Source: Allokutzneria sp. NRRL B-24872 (GTDB lineage Bacteria > Actinomycetota > Actinomycetes > Mycobacteriales > Pseudonocardiaceae). Taken from it: a DNA stretch of 64,000 nucleotides. Every line of letters starts with the position of its first letter. The first letter of the stretch is position 1. This document shows, one piece after another, positions 46,301 to 55,266 of this stretch. The position numbers and the translations under genes were made by a program. The DNA lies in NCBI RefSeq assembly GCF_002155965.1, contig NZ_MUMH01000051.1:1-64000 (forward strand), in the 5' to 3' direction. The notes under the pieces are model-generated. The model worked only from the letters and a program-made list of their open reading frames with translations. It searched no databases and was not told the origin of the DNA.

Positions 46301-47686
46301 GTGGACACCGCCGCCCTCATCGACCAGCTCAAAGCCGCCGTCGGAGCAGACGGGGTGCTCACCGATCCGGACGTCACCACTGGCTACAGCCGCGACATGA
46401 TGCCGCTGGCCCCCGTCGGCTCTCCGCTGGCCGTGGTGCTGCCCTCGGACACCGAGCAGGTGCGCCAGGTGGTCATGGCCTGCGCCGCCGCCGGGACGCC
46501 GATCGTGCCGCGCGGCGCGGGCAGCGGGCTCTCCGGAGCGGCCAATGCGATCGACGGCTGCGTGGTGCTGGTGACCACCAGGATGAACAAGATCGTCGAG
46601 ATCGACGCGGAGAACCGGCTCGCCGTCGTCGAGCCCGGCGTGATCAACCTCGATCTCCGCCAGGCCGTGGAGAAGCACGGGCTGTTCTACCCGCCGGACC
46701 CGTCGAGCTACGACTGGTGCACGCTCGGCGGCAACCTCGCCACCAACGCGGGCGGCCTGTGCTGCGTGAAGTACGGCGTCACCACGGATTCCGTGCTGGG
46801 CCTGGAAGTCGTGCTCGCCAACGGCGACGTGCTGCGGACCGGGCGGCGCACGGTCAAGGGCGTCGCGGGCTACGACCTGACCAAGCTCTTCGTCGGCAGC
46901 GAGGGCACGCTCGGCGTGATCACCCAAGCCACCCTCGCGCTGCGCCCGCTGCCTCAGGCGCCCGGCACCATGGTCGCCTCGTTCTCCTCGACGGCCGCGG
47001 CCGGTGCGGCGGTGAGCCGGATCGTCCGCGAGGGCCTGGTCCCGTCGCTGATGGAGATCATGGACGCGGCCTCGATCAAGGCCGTCGAGCAGCACCTCAA
47101 CACCGAGGTCGGCGCGGGCGCGGGCAGTGCCGCGCTGCTGATCTGCCAGTCCGACTCCGGCGGTGAGGCCGCGCTGCGCGAGCTGGCCGCGATCGAGCAG
47201 ATCTGCACCGACTCCGGCGCCGACCTGGCGTACTCCACGACCGACCTCGAAGAGGGCCGGATGCTGCTGACCGCGCGGCGTGCGGTGCTCAACGCGCTGG
47301 AGGTCTACGGCTCCTGGCTGACCGACGACGTGTGCGTGCCCAGGACCCGCATCGGCGAGCTGATCAGCGGTTGCGAGGAGATCAGCGCGCGCTGCGGGCT
47401 GATGATCGCCGTCGTCGGCCACGCGGGCGACGGCAACATGCACCCGACGATCGTCTACGACGCGTCCTCGCCGGAGCAGTTCGCCAAGGCGCAGCAGGCC
47501 TTCGACGAGATCCTGGAGGTGGGCCTGCGCCTCGGCGGGACCGTCACCGGCGAGCACGGCGTCGGCAAGATCAAGCGCGAGTGGCTGGCCAAGGAGATCG
47601 GCCCGGTCGGCATCGAGGCGCACCGGGCGATCAAGAGGGCGCTCGACCCCGGGTCGGTGTTCAACCCGGGGTCGATGTTCGCCTGA
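46301..47686 (+). CDS. FAD-linked oxidase (GlcD/D-lactate dehydrogenase type)
   Basis: 461 residues from GTG 46301. FAD-binding PCMH domain: VPRGAGSGLSGAANAIDG and PSSYDWCTLGGNLATNAGGLCCVKYG; a C-terminal VAO-type domain ends HAGDGNMHPTI and TGEHGVGKIKREWL. It oxidises a 2-hydroxyacid such as D-lactate or glycolate and passes electrons to the quinone pool. Confidence 0.9.
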   Translation: MDTAALIDQLKAAVGADGVLTDPDVTTGYSRDMMPLAPVGSPLAVVLPSDTEQVRQVVMACAAAGTPIVPRGAGSGLSGAANAIDGCVVLVTTRMNKIVEIDAENRLAVVEPGVINLDLRQAVEKHGLFYPPDPSSYDWCTLGGNLATNAGGLCCVKYGVTTDSVLGLEVVLANGDVLRTGRRTVKGVAGYDLTKLFVGSEGTLGVITQATLALRPLPQAPGTMVASFSSTAAAGAAVSRIVREGLVPSLMEIMDAASIKAVEQHLNTEVGAGAGSAALLICQSDSGGEAALRELAAIEQICTDSGADLAYSTTDLEEGRMLLTARRAVLNALEVYGSWLTDDVCVPRTRIGELISGCEEISARCGLMIAVVGHAGDGNMHPTIVYDASSPEQFAKAQQAFDEILEVGLRLGGTVTGEHGVGKIKREWLAKEIGPVGIEAHRAIKRALDPGSVFNPGSMFA

Positions 47687-47699
47687 GGTCCTCAGTCGG

Positions 47700-48446
47700 T
47701 CAGAGGTGCAGGGCGGGGTCGGTGACCAGCTCGGTGAGCTGTGCGGTGGTCAGCGCGATCTCCTTGCGGTTCGGCCCCTGGTGCTCGTCGAAGATCGGGT
47801 CGTAGTCGTAGGCCGAGGCCCACACCACGCTGCCGTCGAGGCGGTAGTGCAGCGCGCTCTCGATGTGCCGGGGTTCCTTGCCGGTCTCGATCCTGCTCAC
47901 CGCGTTCAGCACCAGCGAGCCGTCCGCGAGCTTGGTCGCCGAGCAGGAGGCGGCGTTGTCGGCGCACCACTGGCGCGGCGACGGGGTGAAGTGGCCGGGC
48001 GCCTCGACCTGGTACGCCGTGGCGGTGCGGCCGATCTTGTCCTGGTAGATCGCCCACGTGGTCAGGTAGTCCTGGCCGTCCTCGATGACGCCCTCCCACT
48101 CCCCGCTCCACGGCGTGAACCGCAGGTCCTTGGCCTCGGTGACGACCTTCGGGAAGGACTGCGCCAGGCGCTCGCTCATCGCGGCGCCGAACTCACGCAG
48201 CTTCTCGGCGGAGTGCTTGGGCGGGACGACCCCGGCGGGCGGCCACGGGATGTCGGGCACCTCGCCGAAGCGGGTTGCTGGTGCGGGAACGTGGGGCGCG
48301 CGACCCGCGTCCACGCCGATCCGGGGCGCGGTCGAGTCGGCGGGAGCTGCGGAGGCGGGCGGGGTGAGCAGGGAGACCGCCGCGAGTGCGCCAAGCGCGC
48401 TGACCGCGAGACGGTGCCTCATCCTGGGCTTCATCTTGGTGATCAC
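47700..48446 (-). CDS. Hypothetical secreted protein
   Basis: 248 residues from GTG 48446 (ATG at 48434 or 48422 possible). Signal peptide to about residue 34 (PPASAAPAD). The rest is a soluble alpha/beta domain with a cysteine pair (QWCADNAASCS). No family recognised. The start codon is inside a hairpin that ends the upstream dedA message. Confidence 0.65.
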   Translation of the reverse strand: MITKMKPRMRHRLAVSALGALAAVSLLTPPASAAPADSTAPRIGVDAGRAPHVPAPATRFGEVPDIPWPPAGVVPPKHSAEKLREFGAAMSERLAQSFPKVVTEAKDLRFTPWSGEWEGVIEDGQDYLTTWAIYQDKIGRTATAYQVEAPGHFTPSPRQWCADNAASCSATKLADGSLVLNAVSRIETGKEPRHIESALHYRLDGSVVWASAYDYDPIFDEHQGPNRKEIALTTAQLTELVTDPALHL

Positions 48447-48472
48447 GCCCTACCTACGGGCGCGATCACCAA
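48436..48472 (-). terminator. Hairpin after the second dedA gene
   Basis: Fifteen-base arms (one mismatch) around a seven-base loop, between dedA and the secreted-protein gene on the minus strand. It has no T-run and overlaps a candidate start codon of the next gene, so it may also hide that start. Confidence 0.5.
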
Positions 48473-48484
48473 GGGGTTGCACGC

Positions 48485-49204
48485 TCAGTCGCGGTAGGTC
48501 TCGAAGACCTGAGTCTGGTCGGCGGACTCGCGGGCCGCGGCCTTCTTCTCCTTGCGCGCCTTGATCACCTCGATGATGATCGGCAGGATCGAGATGAACA
48601 CGATGGCCAGCAGCACGGCCGTGAGGTTGTTCTTCACGAACGCGACCCCGCCGAGCGAGTAGCCGAGCACCGTGATGCCCGCGCCCCAGGCGATACCGCC
48701 GACGATCGAGTACGTGAAGTACTTCTTCGGCTCCATCCGGCCGACCCCGGCCAGCGCGGTGATGAACGTGCGCACCACCGGGACGAACCGGGAGAGCACG
48801 ATCGCCCGCGCGCCGTACTTCTCGAAGAACTCGTGCGTCTTGTCGACGTAGTCCTTCTTGAAGATCTTGGAGTTCGGCTTGTCGAAGAGCGCCGGACCGG
48901 CCTTCCAGCCGATCGCGTAGCCGACGACGTTGCCGAGGATGCCCGCCAGCGTGATCAACAGGCAGACCAGCCAGATCGGCGTGTCGATCGCGCCGCTGGC
49001 CACGAACAGGCCCGCGACGAACAGCAGCGAGTCACCGGGCAGGAAGAATGCGAACAGACCGCATTCGGCGAAGACGATGAGGCAGATCCCCACGAGGGCG
49101 AAGTGACCCATCGACGTGATGATGTACTCGGGGTCGAGCCACTTGATGCCGAAGAGCGCCATCTCGGTCGTGGTGCTTGCGAGAGCGGGCAAAACGGTCG
49201 TCAC
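48485..49204 (-). CDS. DedA-family membrane protein, copy 2
   Basis: 239 residues. Five to six membrane helices. Motifs FAECGLFAFFLPGDSLLFVAGLF and RFVPVVRTFITALAGVGRMEPKKYF identify the DedA/VTT family. The C-terminus is highly charged (KARKEKKAA). It is close in order to the mycobacterial DedA gene near fba. Confidence 0.9.
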   Translation of the reverse strand: MTTVLPALASTTTEMALFGIKWLDPEYIITSMGHFALVGICLIVFAECGLFAFFLPGDSLLFVAGLFVASGAIDTPIWLVCLLITLAGILGNVVGYAIGWKAGPALFDKPNSKIFKKDYVDKTHEFFEKYGARAIVLSRFVPVVRTFITALAGVGRMEPKKYFTYSIVGGIAWGAGITVLGYSLGGVAFVKNNLTAVLLAIVFISILPIIIEVIKARKEKKAAARESADQTQVFETYRD

Positions 49205-49228
49205 GAGCGACCACGATACAGATTCGGG

Positions 49229-49501
49229 TCACAGCACGGACACGAGCCCGGCGACGGTCCCGACCGCCAGCCCGAGCAGCACCGCCAGCAGCAGCAGCGT
49301 CCGCGCCCGCAGCGGGGCCCGCTCGCCGTCCGTCCGCACGGTCGGCGGATCGGGGTCGACGCGCTCGGTCGGCCCGGTGCCCATGATCGCGCGCAGGGCG
49401 GCCTCGGTCGGCACACCGCTCGACCCGCTCGCCGGGGTGGAGGCGGCCTGTGCCCGCAGCGCTTCGGCTAGCAAGCGCTCCGGATCGTCTCCCTGGCCCA
49501 T
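49229..49501 (-). CDS. Small hypothetical membrane protein
   Basis: 90 residues. A hydrophilic Ala/Pro/Thr-rich N-terminal part and one C-terminal transmembrane helix (about 69-90): a tail-anchored topology. The gap to nagA is 18 bases, so it is probably in the same transcript. No family recognised. Confidence 0.6.
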   Translation of the reverse strand: MGQGDDPERLLAEALRAQAASTPASGSSGVPTEAALRAIMGTGPTERVDPDPPTVRTDGERAPLRARTLLLLAVLLGLAVGTVAGLVSVL

Positions 49502-49519
49502 CCCTCCAAGGTAGCGGGG

Positions 49520-50665
49520 TCAGACCGCCGCCGTGTCCACCCACCCGCCGCGGTGCAGCACCGAACGCAGGCGCAGGTCGCCGTCCAGCACCACCAGGTC
49601 GGCGGCCAGCCCGGGGCGCAGCGCCCCGGTCTCCTCGGACAGCCCGAGCAGGCTCGCGGGGCGGGTGGAGCAGGCGAAGGCGGCGTCGGACACGCTCAGC
49701 CCGGCGTTGACCACGGCGTTGCGGAAGGCGGCGTCCATGGTCAGCGTGCTGCCCGCGAGCGAGCCCCCGGCCAGCGTCGGCACGCCATCGCGCACGGTCA
49801 CCTGGAGTCCGCCCAGGTCGTAGACGCCGTCGCCGATGCCCGACGCGGAGATGGAGTCGGTGATCAAGACAGTCCGCCCAGCGCCCGCGTGCCGCGCGGC
49901 CAGCCGCACCGCGGTCGGGTGCAGGTGCACGAGGTCGCAGATCAGCTCGACGGTGACCCGCTCGTCGTCCAGCAGCGCGCCGATCGGTCCCGGCTCGCGG
50001 TGGTGCAACGGGCGCATGCCGTTGAACAGGTGCGTCGCCACCGTGGCTCCGGCGTCCACAGCAGGCCTGACCTGCGCTTCCGTGGCGTCGGTGTGCCCGA
50101 TCGCCGCGATCACGCCGTTGTCGGCGAGCAGCCGCACCGCCTCGACCGCGCCGTCCAGCTCGGGCGCGAGCGTGATCATCCGGACCGCGCCGTCCCCGGC
50201 TTCGAGCAGCGTCCGCACCGAGTCGCGGTCCGGCGCGCGCAGCAACGCGGGGTCGTGCGCTCCGCAGCGCGCGGCGGAGAGGAACGGTCCCTCCAGGTGC
50301 ACGCCCGCGACCAGGCCGTCCCTGGTGGCCTCGGCGAGCGCGGCGACCTGTTTGGCCAGCTCGGGGATCTCGCCGGTGACCAGGCTGGCCAGCATGGTGG
50401 TCGTGCCGTGCTTGCGGTGCGCGGCCACGGCGTGCGCGATCCGGTCGCCGTCGAGGGTGGAGAAGGACTCGCCGCCGCCCCCGTGGCAGTGGATGTCGAC
50501 GAAGCCCGGGACGATCCAGCGGCCGCTGACGTCCACCACGTCCTCGCCCGGCAGCTCCGGCCCGGTCCCGGCGCCGAGCGCGGCGATCCGCTCGCCCTGC
50601 ACGCGCAGCCACCCGGGGTCGAGCACCCCGTCCGGTGTGACGACCCTGCCTCCCACGAGCTTCAT
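49520..50665 (-). CDS. nagA: N-acetylglucosamine-6-phosphate deacetylase
   Basis: 381 residues from ATG 50665. Amidohydrolase-fold motifs: PGFVDIHCHGGGG (metal site), HLEGPFLSAARCGAH, GHTDATEAQV, THLFNGMRPLHHREPG and ITDSISASG (catalytic aspartate). It removes acetate from GlcNAc-6-phosphate. Its start overlaps the stop of the ROK kinase (ATGA), so the two products are made together. Confidence 0.92.
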   Translation of the reverse strand: MKLVGGRVVTPDGVLDPGWLRVQGERIAALGAGTGPELPGEDVVDVSGRWIVPGFVDIHCHGGGGESFSTLDGDRIAHAVAAHRKHGTTTMLASLVTGEIPELAKQVAALAEATRDGLVAGVHLEGPFLSAARCGAHDPALLRAPDRDSVRTLLEAGDGAVRMITLAPELDGAVEAVRLLADNGVIAAIGHTDATEAQVRPAVDAGATVATHLFNGMRPLHHREPGPIGALLDDERVTVELICDLVHLHPTAVRLAARHAGAGRTVLITDSISASGIGDGVYDLGGLQVTVRDGVPTLAGGSLAGSTLTMDAAFRNAVVNAGLSVSDAAFACSTRPASLLGLSEETGALRPGLAADLVVLDGDLRLRSVLHRGGWVDTAAV

Positions 50666-51582
50666 CGGCCCTCCCGCGCTTCGATGGCCATCAGCGCCGC
50701 CCCGAGGCACCCGGCCTGGTCGCCCAGCGCGGCCCGTCGCAGTTCGGGCCGCCGCTGGATGGTGATCAGCTCGTCCAGCCGCGCCCCGAGCGGCCCGGTC
50801 AGCAGCTCCCCGGCCAGGGCCAGCCCACCGCCGAGCACGACGGCCTGCGGGGCGAACAGCGTCGCGAGCTGGGTGATCGCCCTGGCCAGCGCGTCGACCG
50901 CCTCGCCCCAGACCAGCTTGGCGTCGGCGTCGCCGGCCCGCAGCGCGGTGGCCACGTCGACCGCTCCGCCGACCGCGCGCCCGCTGCGCTCGGTGTAGCG
51001 GCGGGCGACGGCCGAGGAGGAGGCGATGAGTTCGAGGCAGCCGCGCTGCCCGCACGCGCAGTCCGGCCCGTCGGCGATCACCAGGTGGCCGATCTCCCCG
51101 GCGTAGCCGCCGCCGGAGTGCGGCCGCCCACCGATGATCAGCGCGCCCGCGATGCCGGTGCCGATCGGCAGCACGACCAGGTCGTCGAAGCCCTGACCGG
51201 CGCCGAGCCGCGCTTCGGCGAGCCCGCCCGCGCGCACGTCGTGGCCGAAGGCCAGCGGCCCGGGGATCGCGGCGGCGAGCGCTTCGCCGAAGGGGTAGTC
51301 CCGCCAGCCGAGGTTCGCCGAGAACACCCCGATCCGCCGCTCGTCGTCGACGATGCCGGGCACCACGACGCCGACCGCTTCCGGGTTCTCGCCCTCGCTG
51401 AGCACGGCGACGATGTCGGCGACCTCCGCGACCACGGCCTCAGCCGTCGCGGTCCCGTCGGCGAGCTTCGGCGTGGCCCGGCGCAGCTGCCGGAGCACGG
51501 ACGGCACCGGGCCGCGCGTCAGGGCTGCCTTGATCTCGGTACCGCCGACGTCGACCGCGACGACCGCATGGGAGCTGGACAC
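50662..51582 (-). CDS. ROK-family kinase (probable N-acetylglucosamine kinase)
   Basis: 306 residues. Phosphate-binding motif VAVDVGGTEIKAALT, GYAGEIGHLVI and zinc motif CACGQRGCLE. Translational coupling to nagA suggests that it makes GlcNAc-6-phosphate from free GlcNAc, for cell-wall or chitin-fragment recycling. ROK specificity is not readable from sequence, so glucose or ManNAc remain possible. Confidence 0.82.
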   Translation of the reverse strand: MSSSHAVVAVDVGGTEIKAALTRGPVPSVLRQLRRATPKLADGTATAEAVVAEVADIVAVLSEGENPEAVGVVVPGIVDDERRIGVFSANLGWRDYPFGEALAAAIPGPLAFGHDVRAGGLAEARLGAGQGFDDLVVLPIGTGIAGALIIGGRPHSGGGYAGEIGHLVIADGPDCACGQRGCLELIASSSAVARRYTERSGRAVGGAVDVATALRAGDADAKLVWGEAVDALARAITQLATLFAPQAVVLGGGLALAGELLTGPLGARLDELITIQRRPELRRAALGDQAGCLGAALMAIEAREGR

Positions 51583-51635
51583 CCTGGCATCCTGCGGTAC
51601 CGGGCGGTGCTTGGTCTAGACCTTTCCCAGCGACC

Positions 51636-52241
51636 TCAGGTCTTGATGATCTTCTGGAGCGCGTCGAGGGCCCTGCTCGCGGTGGACTTCACCGTGCCGC
51701 GCGAGATGCCGGTGGACTCGGCGATCTCCGCCTCGGACATCCCACCGTAGTAACGCAGCACCAGCACCTCTCGCTGGCGCGGCGGCAGCTGGCCGAGCGC
51801 GGCGACCACGGCCTGGTGCTCGGCGGTGAGCATGGCCAGCGACTCCGCCGACCTGGCGTTGATCATGTGCGGCGGCTGGTACTCGCGGGCGGTCTTGCGG
51901 CGGCGCAGCACGGAGCGGCTGCCGTTGACCACGGCGGTGCGCAGGTAGCCGACGGCCGCGGCGCCGTCGCGCAGGCCGGACCAGTTGCGGTAGAGCCCGG
52001 TGAACGCCTCCTGGACCACGTCCTCCGCGGTCGCGGCGTCGTCGACGAGCAGGACGGCGAGGCGGACCAGGCGCATCCGGTGCTGGCGGTAGAGGTCCTC
52101 CAGCGTGAGGGTGCTCCCGCCGGGGCGGTCATCGGGGTCGAGCGCCCTGATGTGGCCGAGTGTCCGCTCAACCGTCTGCTCGACGGTGACCGGCCTCGGA
52201 CCGGATTGTTGACCCAGGCCCCGCGCGTCGTCCCCTACCAC
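51636..52241 (-). CDS. SigE-family sigma-70-type RNA polymerase sigma factor
   Basis: About 201 residues from GTG 52241 (frame open to 52322). Region 2 is EDLYRQHRMRLVRLAVLLVDD then AEDVVQEAFTGLYRNW; region 4 is LPPRQREVLVLRYYGGMSEAEIAESTG. This is an extracytoplasmic-function type sigma factor without regions 1 and 3. No anti-sigma gene is adjacent. It stands 53 bases before the ROK kinase on the same strand. Confidence 0.85.
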   Translation of the reverse strand: MVGDDARGLGQQSGPRPVTVEQTVERTLGHIRALDPDDRPGGSTLTLEDLYRQHRMRLVRLAVLLVDDAATAEDVVQEAFTGLYRNWSGLRDGAAAVGYLRTAVVNGSRSVLRRRKTAREYQPPHMINARSAESLAMLTAEHQAVVAALGQLPPRQREVLVLRYYGGMSEAEIAESTGISRGTVKSTASRALDALQKIIKT

Positions 52242-52384
52242 GCGACGACCGTACCGAGGTTGGTCACCTCCGTGGCAACCAGCTTGGGAGAAGTCCCAGA
52301 AAACGTGACCTTCCACAGTCAATCGATCACGGAGCGCAGTGGTCTAGCGTTCGGCGGGAGATCATCCGAGGTAGGAGGGCCGTC

Positions 52385-52666
52385 ATGGCGCGCTTCGTCG
52401 TGCAGTGGGAGTACAGCGCGGACAAGGACACGCGGTACGCCGCCCGCCCCGAGCACCGGGCGCACCTCGGTGCGCTCGCCGAGCGCGGGACCGTGCTCGC
52501 CGCCGGGCCGCTGGCCGACGACACCGGCGGCATCGTGGTCTTCGACACCGCGGACGCCGATGAGCTCAACGGCCACCTCGCCGCTGATCCGTACACCAAG
52601 GCGGGCGTGATCGTGAAGACCACCGTGACCGAGTGGAACCCGGCCCTCGGCGCCTGGCTCTCCTAG
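52385..52666 (+). CDS. YciI-family protein
   Basis: 93 residues with AGGAGGG upstream of ATG 52385. A ferredoxin-like YCII fold: HRAHLGALAERGTVLAAGPLADDTGGIVVFD, with the conserved His-Asp pair. Enzyme activity is unknown. It sits between two sigma-factor genes, a grouping often seen for YCII domains. Confidence 0.85.
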   Translation: MARFVVQWEYSADKDTRYAARPEHRAHLGALAERGTVLAAGPLADDTGGIVVFDTADADELNGHLAADPYTKAGVIVKTTVTEWNPALGAWLS

Positions 52667-52677
52667 CTCCAGCACGT

Positions 52678-53187
52678 TCATGCCAGCGCCTCCCTGAGCG
52701 CGGTCCGCATCCGGTGCAGCCGTGCGCCGACCGCGCCCTCGGAGCTGTGCAGGATCGTCGCGATCTCCCGGTGCCGGAAGTGCTCGTGCACCTTGAGGTG
52801 CCAGACCAGCTGGTCGGTGCTCGGCAGCCGGGAGAACGCGCGCCGCACCCTGCTGAGCGCTTCGCCCGCCGTCACCACCTCGGCCGGATCGCACGCGTTC
52901 GACAGGGATTCCCGTCGTGCCCGCGATTCCCATGGGACTTCCGCCCATTTCTTCTTCGCCCGCAGCAGGGCGTAGCACTCGCGCCGCACAATCGTCGCGA
53001 GCCAGTGGCCCACGGCATCGGGATCGCTGAGCTGGTGGCGTTTTCGCCAGGCCCGCAGATATGCGGTCTGCACGGCGTCCTCGGCGTCGTACCGGTCCCC
53101 GGTGATGGCCCTCGCGATCGCCAGCGCGCCCGGCCGGAAGCGGATCATGCTCGCCGTGAAGTTCACGTCAAAGGTGTCGTCCGACAT
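52678..53187 (-). CDS. ECF-type RNA polymerase sigma factor
   Basis: 169 residues from ATG 53187 (ATG 53205 possible). Region 2 includes DAEDAVQTAYLRAWRKRHQL; region 4 includes LPSTDQLVWHLKVHEHFRHREIATIL. It is a small two-domain sigma factor and no anti-sigma partner is adjacent. Divergent from a LuxR-type regulator. Confidence 0.82.
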   Translation of the reverse strand: MSDDTFDVNFTASMIRFRPGALAIARAITGDRYDAEDAVQTAYLRAWRKRHQLSDPDAVGHWLATIVRRECYALLRAKKKWAEVPWESRARRESLSNACDPAEVVTAGEALSRVRRAFSRLPSTDQLVWHLKVHEHFRHREIATILHSSEGAVGARLHRMRTALREALA

Positions 53188-53347
53188 CTGCCACCGTCCC
53201 CACATCGGGGTGTTCCGCCCCGTGTTCCCCTGTTTTCACACGAGGGAGACGCTATTTTCCGGCGGGGGGCGAACCAATGGGCTCAAGTGCCCATTGCGCT
53301 GGTGGGAGGCTCGACGTAGCCTGACGCCCCCTCGTGGGGAGGTGGGG

Positions 53348-54325
53348 ATGCGCGACGATCAGATCGCTTTCCTGATCGAGGCTGGCGCCGTGCTCGGCGG
53401 CTCCGCCGGCTCCTCGGAGAAGGCGCAGGAAATTCTCGCGGGCCTGCGCAAGGTCGTTCCCTTCGCGGCGTCCAGCCTCTCGACTTTCCATGGTTTCGAC
53501 GTCGACCACAAGTCGCTCGTCAACATCGACTACCCGGCGCACGTGCTGGATCACCTCGATTCGTGGTTCGTGCGCAACGATCCCGCGTACGAGCACATGC
53601 GGAAGGTGAACAACCGGCCGCTGCGCTGGCGGGACACGCCTTTTCCGTACCGGGAGACGTTTTCCGCGCAGGAGGTGTTCCTGCCGGCCGGGTTCACCGA
53701 GGGCGTCACCGTTTGCCTCTACAACCGGCTCGGCGTCTACACCGGCAACCTGCACATCTCCACCGACGACGCCCGCCACCCGGCCGACTCCGACGTCGCG
53801 GTGCTGGTCGCCATGCAGTCCATGCTCGGTGGGCTGGTCGACCGCACGCGCTCCTTCCCGCCGCCGGTGTGGGAGGTCGACGACGCGGTGAACACCGTCT
53901 GCTTCTACCCCGGCCCGGTGATCGAGGGCGTGCCCGGCAGGCCGATCGGCCCGCACCTCGCCGAGGGATCGCCGCTGGTCAGGATGCTGCTGGCGCGCTA
54001 CGCGAGGCAGCAGCTGCCGCAGCGGTTCTGGTGGCACTCCGGCGGCGGTGTGCTGCACGCGATCACCACGACGCGGTGGGATGACCGCGTGCTCGTGCTG
54101 GAGGAGGCCGCCGAACCGCCTTTCGGGCTGAGCGTGCGCGAGCTGGAGGTGCTGACCCTGCTCGTCGACGGCCGCACCAACGTCCAGGTCGCCACCGCGC
54201 TGCTGATCTCGCCGAAGACCGTCGCCAAGCACGTCGAGCGCGTGCTGCACAAGATGGACGTGCGCAGTCGCACCGAGGCCGCCGTCCGCGCGCAACGCGC
54301 CGGGCTGGTCCTGCTCAGCGAGTGA
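53348..54325 (+). CDS. LuxR-type transcriptional regulator
   Basis: 325 residues from ATG 53348 with GGAGGTGGGG just upstream. The first 230 residues look like a GAF/autoinducer-type sensor domain. The C-terminal helix-turn-helix is SVRELEVLTLLVDGRTNVQVATALLISPKTVAKHVERVLHKM. No LuxI-type synthase or response-receiver domain is present, so the signal is unknown. Confidence 0.85.
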   Translation: MRDDQIAFLIEAGAVLGGSAGSSEKAQEILAGLRKVVPFAASSLSTFHGFDVDHKSLVNIDYPAHVLDHLDSWFVRNDPAYEHMRKVNNRPLRWRDTPFPYRETFSAQEVFLPAGFTEGVTVCLYNRLGVYTGNLHISTDDARHPADSDVAVLVAMQSMLGGLVDRTRSFPPPVWEVDDAVNTVCFYPGPVIEGVPGRPIGPHLAEGSPLVRMLLARYARQQLPQRFWWHSGGGVLHAITTTRWDDRVLVLEEAAEPPFGLSVRELEVLTLLVDGRTNVQVATALLISPKTVAKHVERVLHKMDVRSRTEAAVRAQRAGLVLLSE

Positions 54326-54328
54326 GAG

Positions 54329-54718
54329 CTAGTCCTCCGGCGGCCAGCGCTTGATGAAGGCGAGCACCATCTTCCCCTGGTCGGTCAGCTCGCGGCCCTT
54401 GCCCTTGCACGGCTCGCATGCGGGGTGGGTGTTGGCGGTGATGTAGGCCCTGGTGATCACCGAGTCGCCCTCGCGCAGCTGGAGGTACTCGACGTAGTTG
54501 AGCACCTCGTCGTCACCGCGGTCGGCCGCGTACTGCTTCAGCTCGTCCCACTCGTCGGCGATCTCGTTGATCTTCGCGGCGACCGGGGGCGCCAGCAGGA
54601 ACCGCTCGGCGCGCCTGCGCTTGCGGAAGGCCTCCTCGCCGATGTGCTCGATCCCCGGCTCGGTGTTCTTCCCGCTGCCCTCGCAGACCGGGCACGGAAC
54701 GTCCAACACCAGCTCCAC
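54329..54718 (-). CDS. Small protein with DnaJ-type CxxCxGxG motifs
   Basis: 129 residues from GTG 54718 (GGGAGGC upstream). CPVCEGSGK near the start and CEPCKGKGRE near the end are two zinc-finger half-sites like those of DnaJ cysteine-rich domains, separated by a helical middle. No J-domain. It converges on the LuxR gene, three bases apart. Function unknown; a metal- or redox-binding protein is likely. Confidence 0.65.
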   Translation of the reverse strand: MELVLDVPCPVCEGSGKNTEPGIEHIGEEAFRKRRRAERFLLAPPVAAKINEIADEWDELKQYAADRGDDEVLNYVEYLQLREGDSVITRAYITANTHPACEPCKGKGRELTDQGKMVLAFIKRWPPED

Positions 54719-54829
54719 CGCAGTGCCTCCCCGATGTGACTGCTCGTGCCCGAGAGGCTACTGAGGGTCGGCTTCCCGTGGTGCCCGGCGCACCCGTTGG
54801 TGTGCCGGAATCTGCCGGAAACCCTGGCG

Positions 54830-54845
54830 TTGACATCGGCGTCAA
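54830..54845. promoter_or_regulatory. MerR-type operator dyad
   Basis: TTGAC (54830-54834) and GTCAA (54841-54845) around a six-base centre, in the promoter region of the MerR gene. TTGACA also serves as a possible -35. It fits a MerR-type site that overlaps the promoter and acts on the MerR-thioredoxin operon. Confidence 0.55.
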
Positions 54846-54876
54846 GGTCTAGCGTCGCCGAGCGGGAGGCGGACAG

Positions 54877-55266
54877 ATGCGCATCGGAGAACTCGCCGAC
54901 AAGGTCGGCACCAGCACCAGGTCCCTGCGCTACTACGAGAGCCAGGGCCTGCTCGGTGCCAGGCGCAGCGCCAACGGCTACCGCGACTACGACGAGCTGG
55001 ACCTGCGGGTCGCCCGCGAGATCCGCTCGCTGCTGGACATCGGCTTCGCGCTGGAGGAGACCCGGCCGTTCGTCGCGTGCCTGCGCGCGGGCAACTCCGC
55101 GGGCGACGCGTGCCCGGACGCGGTCGCGGTCTACCGCCGCAAGATCGAGGAGATCGACGACTGCGTCGAGCGCCTGCACGCCGTCCGCTCCCACCTGGAG
55201 GGCCAGCTCGAACGGGCCAAGGAGCACAAGGAGAAGACATGTCCGCGCCTGCGCAGGAACACCTGA
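54877..55266 (+). CDS. MerR-family regulator
   Basis: 129 residues. N-terminal winged helix: MRIGELADKVGTSTRSLRYYE, then ANGYRDYDE. A coiled-coil dimerisation helix follows. Cysteines at about 68, 79, 96 and 122 could sense redox state or metal. It overlaps the thioredoxin gene by 28 bases, so it most likely controls it together with itself. Confidence 0.88.
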   Translation: MRIGELADKVGTSTRSLRYYESQGLLGARRSANGYRDYDELDLRVAREIRSLLDIGFALEETRPFVACLRAGNSAGDACPDAVAVYRRKIEEIDDCVERLHAVRSHLEGQLERAKEHKEKTCPRLRRNT

